From NCBI GenBank assembly GCA_013350335.1, contig CM023534.1:5981542-6045541 (forward strand): a stretch of DNA of 64,000 bases. Reading direction: 5' to 3'. The translations under genes and the position numbers were made by a program. This DNA is from Chimonanthus salicifolius. Its lineage: Eukaryota; Streptophyta; Magnoliopsida; Laurales; Calycanthaceae. The notes under the pieces were generated by a model, which worked only from the letters and a program-made list of their open reading frames with translations, was not told where the DNA came from and ran no database searches. This document shows positions 37,401 through 50,775 of the stretch, piece after piece (position 1 is the stretch's first letter; each line of letters starts with the position of its first letter).

Positions 37401-37690
37401 ACGAAAAAATATCTAGCTGTAGGCCTAAAGATTTCCCATGGTGTATGGAATTAAGAAGGAAATATTGAAAAAGGTAATTTCATTGATACTCTTCATCATA
37501 TTGAAAGATTTAAACATGTTAATAAAAAGAATTTTACTTTAAAATATAAAATAAAAATACTTTCATTAAAAAAAATTAAGAAGTTAATCTCATGCTTTTT
37601 GAAAGAGATTGTCTATATAAATATAATAAAAAAAGAATGCTTATATCTTTTGCCTTAAAATAAGCTTTTTATAACCCTTTCATGTCTTTC
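34435..37690. other. Intergenic stretch with a (CTCCT)n microsatellite
   Basis: No gene was recognised. A CTCCT pentanucleotide run lies at about 35788-35813. GC-richer patches with GGGCCCCAC-type words at about 35750-35980 resemble degraded plant repeat DNA. Confidence 0.45.
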
Positions 37691-37930
37691 CATTAGTGTT
37701 CTGTGGGCTTTACCCGAGTCGTTGAGAAGGACATCAACGGAACCCGAAGCAAGTAATGCCACGTCATCTAAACGGCGGAGACAAAAAGGGGCCCACACAA
37801 AATCCCGGATCTACTCTCCTTCGATTCTCTTGTCCCACTCACATTTATTATCCTTCCGCAAGCCGCACCCACCTGCCCTTACAATATTTGAAAATTGCCA
37901 ACCACCGTTAAATTACCAGATTGCCCTTCA
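37690..37930 (+). promoter_or_regulatory. Second GC-richer promoter-like island
   Basis: It contains CCACGTCATC at about 37759, an ACGT-core element of the bZIP-binding type, plus a CT-rich leader-like stretch at 37815-37860. A 72-codon open frame from 37722 has no family resemblance. This is a weak call based on composition and motif words. Confidence 0.2.
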
Positions 37931-40538
37931 TCTATATTAGCCTGTTTGGAGGAAATTAAAAAAATCATTTAAAATAATTTTATTTTAATTATTAATTTTA
38001 AATTTTTAAAAATCACACCTATTCTCATTCAATATTTTTTTATGAAAACATCATCTTAAATATATCTTTTAACCTTATTTATTCTCGTGTATTGAGTTAA
38101 TACTAGTGAGTTTTATATTATTTAAAGACGACTATTACTAATATTATAGTAGGGAAGTAGTTTTTTAGGAATGAGATTTTTTATTATAAATTTTTTATAT
38201 GCCACATAGCTGATTTTTGCTCTCTATTAAATTAGAGTATGTAGACTAATTTATTTAGGTTTTTGTATTGCATCTTTTTTTAATATGAGTTTTTTATTTT
38301 TTTATTAAAAGTATGATTAATCTCACATATATATTTAAACGTCTCAATTCACACATTTGATAAGTCGATAAAGAATAATTCCATAATGAATGATACAAAA
38401 GAGTTTAATCATAAATCGAACTCAAAACCTATTTTCTTATTGACTATCAATACAACTCACTCTCTCTCTCTCTCTCTCTGTGCATTTTTAACAATGTTAC
38501 ACATGTTTAACTCTTTTGATAAAAAAAAAATAGGTGCCCATCCTAGCATAATTTTTTAGGAGGTACTGATTTTAGTGAATTTTTCATTTTACTCATCCAT
38601 TCACAATCGGTTCACTTTTCGGTTCATCAGACATGTGCACCGACCAGATCACTTGAAAATCGATGTATTGATTTCTTGAGAATCCAAATCGATGGACCGA
38701 ACAAATTATTTTTCACATAAATAGGTTCACTTTTCAGTGAATCGATTGACTGAAAAAAGTGAGCTGATTTCTGAAGATAAGAATAAAATGGAAAATTGAA
38801 AAATCTGTGTCTATTAAAAAAGTATGACTGTATTAGGATTGGGAAAAAAAAAATCTAATCCTTAAATTACATATCAAAGATCTTCTAAAAATAAGCGTTC
38901 ACTCTAATTATGTTTTCTTAACAGTGGGTCCTTTTGCCATCAATTTCAATTAAAGTACATCTCTGCATTTAATGATTTGTTACATGCTTTAACTTAACAC
39001 CTACATGATTGAATCGTTTGATTAAAATCTACTTTTAAGATATCTATTGTTTGATTAGCTCCAAATTACATTGACGCACCAACTTTTACTTTTCGTAGTT
39101 AGAATGATTATTGGGAAGAAATTTAATTTTTAAAAATAATTAAGAACATTTTAGCATTAAAAGATAGGCCTAATGCAAAGGCACTTGTGTCACATCTACA
39201 ATGCTAAAAAACTACTGCCAAATATATTTGTGGAATGTAATTGAAATATACTATTTTTATATTTGTAATACACTTAAGTGAAATTATATTAAACGGTTTA
39301 TCATACTTGTAGTGCTGTGTAAAGTATAGTGTTGGATAATAAGAATATTTTTTTAAGATAATGGAGTTGTACATTTTACATTAGATCAATGAAATCAGTT
39401 TTAAAATTGGGTATAAATAATTTTATTAGAAAGATATTAAAAACTCTAATAAATGATGAAATGAAAAAACTCATTCGGAGCAAGGATTTAAATTTTAACA
39501 ACGGCCAATATTCGAATGTCTCGACCGAAAATTTCTCTCTTATTTGTTTTCTTTTTTTAATTATTTTTTATCGACCAATATCTCAAATCTCGACATTGGT
39601 TTCTAGTGTAGTAGTTATATCATATGAGCATAAGACAATAAGTGACAGGAGTTGAAATTTATAAGTTTAATGTTTAGAGAGAAAAAAAAAGATTATTGAG
39701 AAATAATAGATTGTAAAATGAAAATGCTATAATCTAAATAAATTAAGTGGGAAAATATTATTTTATTTCATACAATCAATGGGTACCACTGTACACATCG
39801 AATCGAGCACCTTATTTGTGAGTTTAGTTAGCCAACTCAGTTTACTGAGTCGTTTGACTCACACCAGTTAGCATGGTTTAATCCTGCTATAGACTGATGA
39901 CCCTAAAAGGTTTGACTGTCATCTAGTGGTTGACGCTATTTAGTATTTAGTACTGTTAAGGTATTTAATGTTATTCTCGCGAAACTAGAGAGTGTTCAGT
40001 TAAAGTGTTTGGAAAGTATATGAACTTTATATATAATATTTTAATAATAAAATTTTAAATTTTAAAATAATTATTTTATTATTAGTTTAGATTGAACTTG
40101 ATATTCATTAGAGTATTTTTATTATTGAATTAAGAATTTTATATGAGATTGTTTGTCTAGTAATTTGGCTTTGATCGTAAATATTATGTACTGAAATAAT
40201 TTAATAATTTTATTTTAAATAGTTTAATTATGATAATTCTTCTGACAATCTATTAAATTACAAGTGAATTATATTTTCTAACATTATCTATTAAAATATC
40301 TAAAATTAATAACCTAATTGAATAAAAGTATTTGCTGGACATGCCCTGTGTCATAAATATAAAATACACTTAGTTATTCTGATTCAAATTCTTAAGAAAA
40401 TTAATGGGACAACTCATTTTTTTTCAAACCACTTAATACTTCATTTTAATTGAGATGATAAATATACCCTTTTAATTGAATTAATTTATGAAATTAAATC
40501 TAAGGAAGATGTTTTTGTCATTTTAATCTAAAAGCAAG
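37931..40538. other. AT-rich intergenic desert, second part
   Basis: No gene was seen. A CT microsatellite lies at about 38459-38479. A degenerate TATCGACC/CGGCCAATAT-containing patch at about 39480-39600 may be a decayed MITE of the family at 18240. Confidence 0.45.
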
Positions 40539-40694
40539 GAGTGGTCATCCATGAATTTCCAAATTTAATCTTGAATTACATTTACTGTATTCTAAGACAT
40601 CCAGCCACCATAATTTGAGTGGTCATCCATGAATTTCCAAATTTAATATTGAATTACATTTACTGTATTCTAAGACATCCAACCACCATAAATT
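40539..40694. repeat. Tandem duplication, 2 x 78 bp
   Basis: GAGTGGTCATCCATGAATTT...CATCCAGCCACCATAATTT repeats from 40617 with about three substitutions, so it is fairly recent. Confidence 0.95.
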
Positions 40695-40747
40695 GAGTTT
40701 ATTATACGTCGTCATTTTATTATAGAATAAGTTAGTGTTATTATTTT

Positions 40748-41530
40748 TTATTTTTTAGCAATCACAGAAAAATGTCATTGAAAGAAATAAATGGAAGAGA
40801 AGAAAAGTAACAAAGGTCTACAAGAATTATACCAAAAGATAAAAGAAAAAGATAAAAACCCAAGAAAGGCAAGAAGATAAATGAGGGAGAAATCATTGAT
40901 TGTCAACTTCCAATTTTCGAAGTAATCCGCAACTCCATTAGCTGAACGGTGAATCTTGTTAAAAGAAACATCCAACTCTTTTGCCAATTATTTCACCTTT
41001 CTGACAATACCAACCAATCACCACGGTGGCCGCCTTAATCTCTCAGAATTAGCTGAATCCCTTTCAATGACCAAATTTCCTTGCCCAATATTATTCCAAA
41101 TGGTTAGAGCTTTCCAAATACTAAGGATTGTCACGTAGTTTGATTCTATGATACCCACTGATTCATTGAACATTATAGAAGATACTCCCATATGATTTCG
41201 AAGCACAACGCCAATCCCCTAAGGACCCGGTTTTCCCCCTAACGCTCCATCATCATTAAATTTTGAAAAAGCCCAATGGTGGAGGCACCTATTTCTCTAC
41301 TAACTTTGCCTTTTTCCTTTGCACATTCATACTCATATCCCAATAAAGAATTAGATCATTAAGTGTAATATCTTTGAAAATGGGATCTGCCAGCATCCAA
41401 CTGAACCAATTCTACTTGGCTTTCTGGAAGAGATCGTTCTCTGAAGAGGGTAAACCTGCAAAGAGTCTTGCATTCCTTTCCTTCTAAAAGGTCTAAAAAA
41501 TGGCCGCCGGGAGCGTATTCCAAACACATC
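40748..41530 (-). mobile_element. LINE relic, linker and RNase H domain
   Basis: On the minus strand, 41450-41400 reads EGRNARLF-like KERNARLFAGLPSSEN. About 41275-41150 reads FSKFNDDGALGGKPGP, a stop, then GIGVVLRNHMGVSS, which is the start of an RNase H fold, followed by GNLVIERDSANSE. About 40985-40920 reads FNKIHRSANGVADYF. An A/T-rich 3' tail follows at about 40750-40790. At least one in-frame stop and several frame changes show it is dead. Confidence 0.85.
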
Positions 41531-42090
41531 TTATCCTCGGTTTAAGGTAGGAGCGGTATTAGAAATTATCATACTTACTTTATTGAAAATGGTACTTAAT
41601 ATGAGTTTATATTGAGAGTCAGATTTGAACTTCCCATAGTTTATTTAAGTTCTTAACCGTCTACTCAACCCTTAAGAATTACTTAAAAACATAATTTATC
41701 ATATAAGTTTTTATATTTACTTTAATTTATACAAAATTATTTTAAAAATTGCCTAAATTAAAAAGAAAGTTTGTTTAGATTAAAAGCACAATAATCTCAA
41801 CTTATTTAATATTTTTACAATAACTCAATTAAGTGGATGAAAAATCAAATAAAAATAGATAATAAACACTTTGACCATTCATTTAATATATTTAAATTAC
41901 TTGACCTTACATCAATATCATAATACATTCAATGCAAAACACTTTTATTTTTAAATTTTATCTTAACAAGGATTAAAAGTGGACCACTTTCTTATTTAAA
42001 GAAAATTCAAAATTCTTTTATACAATTCCTCGGCCGTCACAGGGCTCTGAGTAGCAGTAGTTGGATACTTGGATACGTTGGGCAAAACAG
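41531..42090. other. AT-rich upstream region of the APT gene
   Basis: No coding sequence was seen; promoter elements other than the TATA box were not recognised. Confidence 0.4.
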
Positions 42091-42092
42091 AG

Positions 42093-42100
42093 TATAAAAA
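42093..42100 (+). promoter_or_regulatory. TATA box of the APT gene
   Basis: TATAAAAAAG lies about 145 bases before the ATG at 42238. A GA-rich leader (about 42127-42150) follows, as expected for a plant 5' untranslated region. Confidence 0.55.
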
Positions 42101-42237
42101 AGTAGATAAGACTTCCCACTCCAGACTGAGAGAGAGAGGGAGAGAGAGCCGGGTGGTGGAATTAGCAGAGGAAGTGAAGAATAGGAAGAAGATTCGAGGT
42201 TGGAACCCGAAAATCCAAAATCGAAACAGTGAGTAGA

Positions 42238-45200
42238 ATGTCCGGAGGAGAAGAAGGCGAAATAGATCCCCGGCTTCAAGCCATCTCTGCTGCCATCCGT
42301 GTCGTTCCCCACTTTCCTAAACCGGGTTCTTCTCTCTCTCATTATGTTTAATGCTAGTTTGGCTGTAAGGATGGTTTTCTTTTTAAGTGCTGGATCTCAA
42401 AATTTCCTCGAATTCTAATAATTTAAGCTGTGAGTAATAAACATTCCAGGAATCGTAAGTGACAAAAGAGTTACTTCCTTGCAAACTGCATCCAGATTGC
42501 AATCCAACACTAAGATGCATTGAGATTTTTTTTTTTTTGAATAAGAAAAAGATGTTTCTGTTGAATTTCATGAAATGTGATCCACGTAAAGAATTGCCAT
42601 TTCTCTCGGCAATGAATGGTTGCTTTGCAGGAATAATGTTTCAAGACATCACCACTCTTCTTCTTCATCCCAAGGCTTTCAAGGATGCCATTGATATCTT
42701 CATTGATCGTTACAAGGACATGCATATCTCTGTTGTCGCTGGTATCTCTCTCACTCTTGCGTTGCTCTGTTTCTATCCATTTCATGGTTCTATCAATTTG
42801 GGCATTTGGTTTTTGGATTATTTAATTGGAATTCGTTCTAAATTTTGGGTGTTCTCTATTTCGACGGGTGAATTGGCTGTTTTAAGTCTCCTGGATTGGT
42901 CAGAAAGGGAAGTAGTTTCCTGGCAAATTAACACGTTTAACCAAACAAGTTAAATTCATTTCCATTTTTAGTTGAGAAGTTGTTATTTTCATGAAGTTAC
43001 TTTCCTTTCCATGCATCCTAACATCGCCAGAATTAAAAAAATAAAATAAATGGTTTTATTTATCTGCTTCACTTCATCTCTAATGCTGCTGCTCTATTTG
43101 GTCTGTACACTTTTTGCATTGTCAGCCTCTAATTCATTCTCAGTTTAGGATATTCTCTTTACGGATGGGTGAATTTGGTTGTTTTATCTTCTGCAATCCT
43201 CTGTTTGACAGTACCCGACATATCATTTTGCTTGAATTCTAGATCCTGATTTGTTTTTGGGCGGGAGGATCTTGGGTTCTTAACTAGTAATCCATTACGG
43301 ATTTTGATATTCTTTGTTTACTTGGGTGGATGTGGTTGTCTTAACCTCTTCAATCCATAACTTGGCATTATCGATAAAATTCCGGCATTTCTTTGTTCTT
43401 CTAGTGCCATGCTTGGATGCATGTGAAATGAGATTTCCCTTTTTGAAAATGTGATTATTTTTTAGCAATTCTCAATGCAGGTGGTTTGGGGTTTTAACCA
43501 GTATTTTGTGTCGGATTTTGGATATTCTGTGTTAGGATTGGTGAATTTGGTTATTTAAACTTTTGCAATCTGCAGTTTGGCATTGTTGAAGAACCTTGCA
43601 TTTTTCTGAATCCATTTTTACTCTGTGATTAACAGAATTAATGTTGGAGGTCTCATTTAACTATGTTGGAGGTCTCATTTAACTATGTTGGGAACTCTTT
43701 ATGATTTGAGTGGATCTGCATTCTCTTCTTCACTCCAAATGGCTTAGAAGGCACTTTTGTGTTAAGAATAAGCGCCAAATCAGCAATAGTTCCACCCATA
43801 TTCTTTGAAACTAGCTACTGAATAGGCCCATATCTGGCGATTTGTCAAACTAGACCGATGTTGGATGACTCATTCAATCACGTTGGAAGCTAGGGATTCT
43901 TATCATTACAGTCTTAGAAATGTGTGTACTCTCTGCTGCATGAAAACCCATGAACATGTGCGCAGGATCATTCCTCTGTTAGGTGCGCCTCCTATGTGAA
44001 TGTACTGGCCCGGGTTGAGGGCACTGAATGTGCCTGATGCGTTGTCGTCCAAGGAGTTCATGTGCAGTTTCTCATCTGATGGACAGCTCAGATCTAGTGA
44101 ATGTGTGCCACATTGTCAATTGTCTTACAGTGCACATGTTTGGGTTGGCACCTTTCATTATATGATATTCTTGATGATGATTTAGCTTTGAAATTGATGC
44201 TTGGAGATTCCTCTTTTCTTGAATAAATGCATATAGTGCTTTCTATTTAAAAATAACCTGTAGTTCAATTTGAAAAAAATATATTAAAAGCATGAAATTG
44301 ATGAAAAAATATTCAATTATCGGATCCTGAAAATTGAATTAATTGTGCGATTAGATAACTGATCCATTGGAATGGCCAAGGGTGTTACTTTCCTGGAGAA
44401 TCTCCTTGATCTTCAAGGTTGATTGTTTTTTCTCAAGGTTCAATATTCTTACTTGATGTAATTTCCTCGTCGGTGACAAAGCAGTGAATGTTCCATCCCT
44501 CTATATCGCCATATCTATAGAGAGTACTGAAGATATCATAAAATGTGCTCAGTTCAACTTATTATCGTATTAACATATTACTGTTTTATGGTACCACCAA
44601 TGCAACATGCAACCGGCATAGTGGGGAGAAAACTGACAAATATCCAATCATTCTGCCTGAAGCAGTTGTACCATGCAATCAAGTTTAAGTTTATAAATAT
44701 GGATTTTGAACTACTTATCTATTGTTCCAGCATTAAAACCAAAAGTTAAATATGAAAGTTTGACTTGGACAAATTTGCTTCATTAACATTGGCCATGAAT
44801 GAAATAATTTTTCCATAGTGTCACAATCATTTTAGAGCATCGTCATTGCAAGTAAAGGGCTTCTATTTTATTTTCTCTGAACCTGCTAATATAAACATTT
44901 CTTTATTTATTTGTTTCAGTGCTTGGTGATGTTGAATAATTCTTACCATTAGTATGTATTTGTTCGTTTCTTTTGTTATTATGATCTATTTAAAACAATT
45001 GGGTAAAGGTAACAAATATTTTCTCTCAGATTCTTATGACACAGTTTATCCATTGGTCATTGAAAAGCTTATTTGAGTTTGTTTGGTTCAGAAGCACTTA
45101 CCCTAATTTTCTTGTAGGAATTGAAGCTAGAGGGTTCATATTTGGTCCTTCAATTGCGTTAGCTATTGGTGCAAAGTTTGTACCGCTGCGCAAACCTAAA

Positions 45201-48200
45201 AAATTGCCAGGTTTGTAGTCCCGTTAATTTTTGCAAGTGTTTAACATTTTTGTGTGTGCATGTGCATCCAGGGAGTGGGGGCATATATTTCACATTCCAG
45301 TGATAATTAAGTTAACAAGCTCATGCACAATGCCTTTTATGTTGTTCTTTTACTGAAACTTAGTCTGAAGCTCGTTTAGTCAACCAAAAAAACATCATAG
45401 TATATTAGGCTTTTCACTGCCAAGTCTAGTATGTGCATGCCCCGTTGTCATAAATTTTAGAATGCTTCTATACTTCTATTAGGATGGATGTCCCTTTCTT
45501 TGGAATTTGTTATTGGATTCAGAATTTTGAAGTTACTAGTCTAGGTCTTCCTAATGTGGGTGTGAAGCCCTTCACTGTTGCCATTAGGCATTTGATGTAA
45601 CCACTCTTTGGACCATATTTCACGTACCATATTGAATTCTCTTAAACTCTGTTTGGATTGCAGTTTGTTGATCAAATCAGGTGAGGCCTAATCTAGAGAA
45701 CCCTCCTGCATTTTCCTTCGATGTCCATCAGATTATCCTGATTTGGATTATTAATTTTTTTCTGCATGTGAGCCAGCCTTGGGATAGATCTACCTATGTT
45801 TGGGATTAAACATGCTTAAGTGACTAATTTATGTGTAAACTAGTTCTGAACTTTTCTATTTCCTGGATTTTCTTTTGTAGGGGATATGTTGGGAATTTGT
45901 CAATTGATTATAAATATGAACTGAAATGTTATTCCAATCTGTCTTGCATCACATTCTAAGCAGTACCATAATATCATTTTTTGAATTTGAAATGAGTTTT
46001 GAAGGCCTGAACTTTGTGGGAAAAGATTCTAGATATACACAGTGTACTGCATTGAACTGCTTTTCATCTTAAGCAAAGAACAAAGTATATGCTAAGTGAA
46101 TCTAGTGCCATTTATATGTCATTGTCATCATCAAGGTCACTCGTACCTTCCATCTTGGTTCAGCTTTCTGAATTATACTGTTTACTCATTTCTCCAAAAA
46201 TTATGTCATTTGTCACTCTAGAATTTTAAACAACTACCTTAGTTTTGATCCATTGAATGCTCATATTTATAGGTGAAATAATTTATGAAGAATATAAGCT
46301 GGAATATGGAAATGATCGTTTGGAGATGCACGTTGGGGCCATTCAGCCGGGGGAGCGTGCATTGGTAATTGATGATTTGGTTGCTACTGGGGGAACTCTA
46401 TGTGCAGCAATACGACTTCTAGGTCAGTGTGTAACTGTGCACCTGTGTGCATGCCTTTGTGTGCGTGTGTGGGGGGGAACTCTGTGCAGTAATACGACTA
46501 CTGGGACATGCATTTGTGTATGTGTGCCCCTGTGCAACCGTGTGCATGCATGCAGGCAAGCCAAAATAATCACTATAGACATTTGATGTGTCACAGACTA
46601 CGATGATCTTGCCAAATCAGTCTGTTAGATGAGAAATATGTTTGGTACTTGCACAATTTCTGGTAGAGTGGCTATTCGCATAGTTAGGTTTTAAAATTTG
46701 CAGATTGCTGATGGGTGCTATGACATGAAGAATTTGACTAATTTTATATGTGATTGTTACAATCTCATGTTGGTATTCCATCATGTGCCTTTCTGCGGCT
46801 ATGATAGAGGACGACTTCTTTTTTTCTTTTTTGAATGACAACCATATGATTGATAAGGAAAGTATTAAGCCCAAGAAAACAACTTCCAGACCACAAAGGG
46901 CCCAAACAAAACTGAGACAGAACCAAGCATCCTTGTCAAACTACATTTACAAACACATTAGAAAGTAATCCATCTTAGCGAACTCGTTTGCTTTACCTTT
47001 AGCTGACCTCAAAACATGAGAAAGTTCATCCAGTTTCTTTTAACAAACCATTTTATTTCCTCACTTCATCTGGGAATTTCCACAGGCAAGGTGAGTCCCT
47101 TGCCCGTTGCTTGATGGCAAAGGAGTCACTCAATGATATCCCTGAGGGATCTCACTTTCTCTAGCTCCTGAATACCCCTCCACAATGCATGAATTTCAGG
47201 GCATTAAATATTTGATTGGCCTATGCAAATCGGTTTGCTAAATCAAGTATGAGTTTACTTGTTACCACTTTCAAATTCTGTCATAATTAAAGAACTAGTG
47301 TTATTTATGGAAAAGCAATGTTGTCAAGAGTTCGCTGAAGTGTTATTTATTTTTATGGTTCATAAAATGATGTTGAATGCTAACAATTTCCTATTTGTGC
47401 TTGTTGGATATAATGCAGCCACGCATGTATATTTAGGGCTATTGACATTCAGTAGGCCAAGTTTCAACTAATGTGAAGGCCATATTTGCTGGACCATGCC
47501 TAAAATCAGTACACTTAGGTCTGCATTTCAATTGATTTCCAACTGAGGTCTGGGCTTGAGCCAGTTGCCAAGCTCAACTATGAATGTGGTAGGTTGGTCT
47601 TAGACTATGATTTATTGCTGGCAATCTTGGCCCAAGCCTTATTTCAGGTCAGATAAACAAGTGGACAAGTGCAGCCCTGGTTTATTGACAGTTTTGTTAT
47701 ACAAAAAGGAAAATGCAGGTGGACCTCTAAATCCAATAGATTACCAATAATAAATGCCATTGTAAAGGACCACACAAATCAGGGTTTTATTCTTGATGAA
47801 TTACTCAAAAGATTGTCATTTAAAATTTGTCAATGTGAGTGTGAGGTTTGTATGAGTAGAAAGTGTCAAGACTAACTTGTAGGGCAGCCAATATGTGGCT
47901 TGTTTAAGTGGAAACCCAATGTGCAGTTGCTTTTTTATGCCAAATGCTGTGCATCACTTCGTATTCATTGTAATTAAGCTTGATGGATAGGATTATTTCC
48001 TGTCATGTCATCTTTACTTTTTTTTTGTTTCACTGCTTGCGTCAATTAATCTTTTAACCTTTCAATATGCATTAGCTCTCATTAAGAATTTTGTTACTGC
48101 TTGGGCTCTTTCTTTGTGCAGAGCGTGTGGGGGCTGAAGTAGTCGAATGTGCATGTGTCGTTGGGTTGCCTGAGCTTAAGGTATGCCTTGATGATTACGA

Positions 48201-49714
48201 CTTATGTAGTCTATGTTACAAATGTTCCCAAATCCTGATGGGAAGTTCTTCCAGTCCATTCACCACAAATTTGAAATAATTTTCTCATTTGTATTTTGAA
48301 ATGTAACTTTTTTTCTTTAGTTCTATAATCAGCATCGCTTCCTGCATTTCAAGAGCTGAGATGATTTTTAATTCATAGTTTTTTGTTTTTTAACTTCTGA
48401 AAATTATACCGTGTTTAGAAATAGTAAAAGGAAGGTTTCTCTAGCTCTAAAAATGATGAGGGATCATACCAGCCTGTCATTGATTTACATTATTAAAGCA
48501 GAATGTCAGTGGTAGGAACCTTCATCTCTTGAAGCCACTCTATCCTGAACTTTGTGCTCTATTGAATGTTTTCTATATCTATTCATTGGCAGAGGCCTTT
48601 CAGTTAGCTCCCAAGGCTAAACAGAAAATCATGTGTTCTTTTAAGAAGAATGACAGTGCAATAAAGGAAAACAATTGTGTGGTTTGAAGAGTTAAAGATC
48701 CACTTGTTAGGAAAATTGTCTAATTATTCTTTTATATATTATGTTTTTTGAAGCTAAATTGTTCTAGTGTTTCGTTTTTAAGTTAAGTGATTTTATTTTA
48801 ACAACTTGGAAGTCGAAAATATATATTTCATACTTTTGTAGATTACATTGTCAACCTTGTTTCTAACAATCGACTTGAATTTTCTTCCTTTAGTTTTTAG
48901 GTTCCCTCTCATTTTTTAAGGTTTTAAGGTTCCATCCATCTCTTTGTATCATTATCAAGCCATGAATCGGAGTTATTTTGGACTTGTAGCCTATATGCTA
49001 AACTCAACAGTTGAGTTCCAATCAAATTTCAACTCTCTAGACGATCATTTGATAATTTTGTACTCAGCTGCACGGTTACAGGTATGTGCATTAGAATCTT
49101 GCATGCATACAAGGTGCCCAATTTGGCGCTCTCTAAAATTGGGATCTGAAGATTCAATAAAATAAGCTTAAATATATAATTTTAAAATAAAAATAATGTG
49201 TACATATAACAATAATAATATATAATGTGTGGTGGGGATACCCATGTTACCCAAAAATAATAATATTTAATGTATAATATGAAAAGCTCGAAACAATCAA
49301 ATAGTAAACATTCTAGCATTTAGTTTCAAATGAAGAAATTGTGCTTACAATATATTGCCACAGCACAAAACAATGTTAAGCTAGTAGTATAAGGATCCAT
49401 GAAGAATTTGCGAAAACCTGACACCAAGACGTGGAGTATGGGTACTCCACCATTTCAAAGGATCCATATAGCATAGCTTTGCATTAAAGTCCTTTTGCCA
49501 TGATATTTTTCTAAGATTGAAGCTTATGTCTTGAACAGTTTTGGACTTTGATGATCTTTCAAATAAATTTTAAAAATAACATTTTGCACTTCAATTTTTT
49601 ATTGCACTTTTGTAGGGGGAATTCAAGAAAAATGGAAAACAGCTTTACATCCTTGTGGAGCCCCGCCATTATTCTCTGCCTGGGTACAGCTCTTTAGTCT
49701 TTAACTTACATTGA
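42238..49714 (+). CDS. APT: Adenine phosphoribosyltransferase
   Basis: Exons: 42238-42325, 42631-42741, 45118-45210, 46273-46422, 48122-48180 and 49616-49714. All introns are GT-AG and phases agree, giving 199 aa. The enzyme joins adenine to PRPP, making AMP and pyrophosphate in purine salvage; plant forms also act on cytokinin bases. Seen: [20 protein letters not shown] at the N-terminus, [32 protein letters not shown] (68-87), the flexible loop with [15 protein letters not shown], and the PRPP-binding motif [14 protein letters not shown] (127-140), then [17 protein letters not shown]. There is no obvious transit peptide, which fits a cytosolic form. Which paralogue (APT1-5) it matches is not resolved. 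The last exon continues past VEPRH into [14 protein letters not shown] and a TGA. A possible donor (CCTGG/GTACAG at 49683/49684) means the extreme C-terminus could differ. Intron 4 hosts a LINE fragment. Confidence 0.93.
43655..43702. repeat. Short tandem duplication, 2 x about 24 bp
   Basis: ATGTTGGAGGTCTCATTTAACT occurs twice in direct succession in APT intron 2. Confidence 0.85.
46812..47230 (-). mobile_element. LINE 3' fragment in APT intron 4
   Basis: The minus strand reads [20 protein letters not shown] at about 47035-46976, a decayed form of the RNase H end (HVxRxANxxAD...AK). It then runs to a 3' end TTATCAATCA...TTCAAAAAAG plus A-rich tail at about 46815-46835. The element is antisense to the host gene. 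Confidence 0.6.
49228..49262 (+). mobile_element. SINE 3'-tail remnant
   Basis: GTGGTGGGGATACCCATGTT followed by ACCCAAAAATAATAATA matches the end of the SINE at 10450-10672. The body was not recognised. It lies in APT intron 5. Confidence 0.35.
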
Positions 49715-50770
49715 GAGATGTGTGCTAATATTGTTCTCTTAAATCCTCATGCAAGTATTTCTGATGTAAAAGTTAATCTTCTCTCATGTGTAAAGGAATA
49801 ATCTCTTATTTGCTATATGTGCAAAAAAGGGAGTTATGCTACTACAATCATTGCTGTTCTGAAGTACTTGTTTGATGAATTATGATATTGTGGATGCATT
49901 ACAGCAAAACTCTACAGATTTGCAACTACCAGCTTATTCGTAACTTAGATTTCCATTCTGGATATAGAGTATTTGTTTCTACTAGCATTCAATAAAAATA
50001 AAATAAATACCTAAATGTGATATGTTTAAAAAATCCAACCAGTACAACTAAATTGGTGTACAGATGACTTATTATGTAGGCAATTATGAACAATTTCCTG
50101 AACTTGATTGAAAAGATTTAGAGATAGTGTATATGTATTTTAGAGAAACATTATCACTAAAAAATGCTTTAAGAGAAAAATGGTGAATTTGCAGACTGAA
50201 TAGTATAGTATGGTTTAAAGACAAGGGAGAGGAATCTCGGAACCCTTAGCAATGAAGAAACACCTTAGTAATACAGGTAATATTGTGTTACATGCACTGG
50301 AAAATCTACAAGTACAATGTTCTCTTTGCATGGAAAAAGTTGATGTGATAACAAATATGGCTTCAGAACTGATGAATTGGTAATGGATATGAAACATTGC
50401 CCAGGAGATGTGCCATCTCCTTTATAAGGCTAGCTTCTCCTTTCTTTTCCATTCTACTGTGAAACAACCTGTATCAATGTTGCCAACTCTTGATTCCTGT
50501 CCAGCATCCACCTATATTCAGTAGCTCCTCCATTTAACAAGTCAGTTTTACATTCTATTTCAGTACCTTCCATGCAGGAATTTATATTGCTGTCTTTGGG
50601 AACAGTGCCAAGTACCATCTTCAGAGCTATAAGCACCAGCATCCAATCTGTGACCACCCAAAGTTCATCACTCTAGGCAGGCTGTCCCATGTTTTGCCTT
50701 AAGATGGTGTCCCCCATTTTTCCACTGCCAGTTCTCTTACCTGCACCTCTATGTCAACTTTGCAAAATCA
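49715..50770. other. Spacer downstream of the APT gene
   Basis: No gene was recognised. A 67-codon open frame on the minus strand (50454-50657) resembles nothing I know. Confidence 0.35.
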
Positions 50771-50775
50771 CAGCC

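Noticed and set aside
42459..42953. 164-codon plus-strand ORF overlapping APT exon 2
   Set aside because: Only 42631-42741 is conserved APT sequence; both ends run into introns at clear splice sites.
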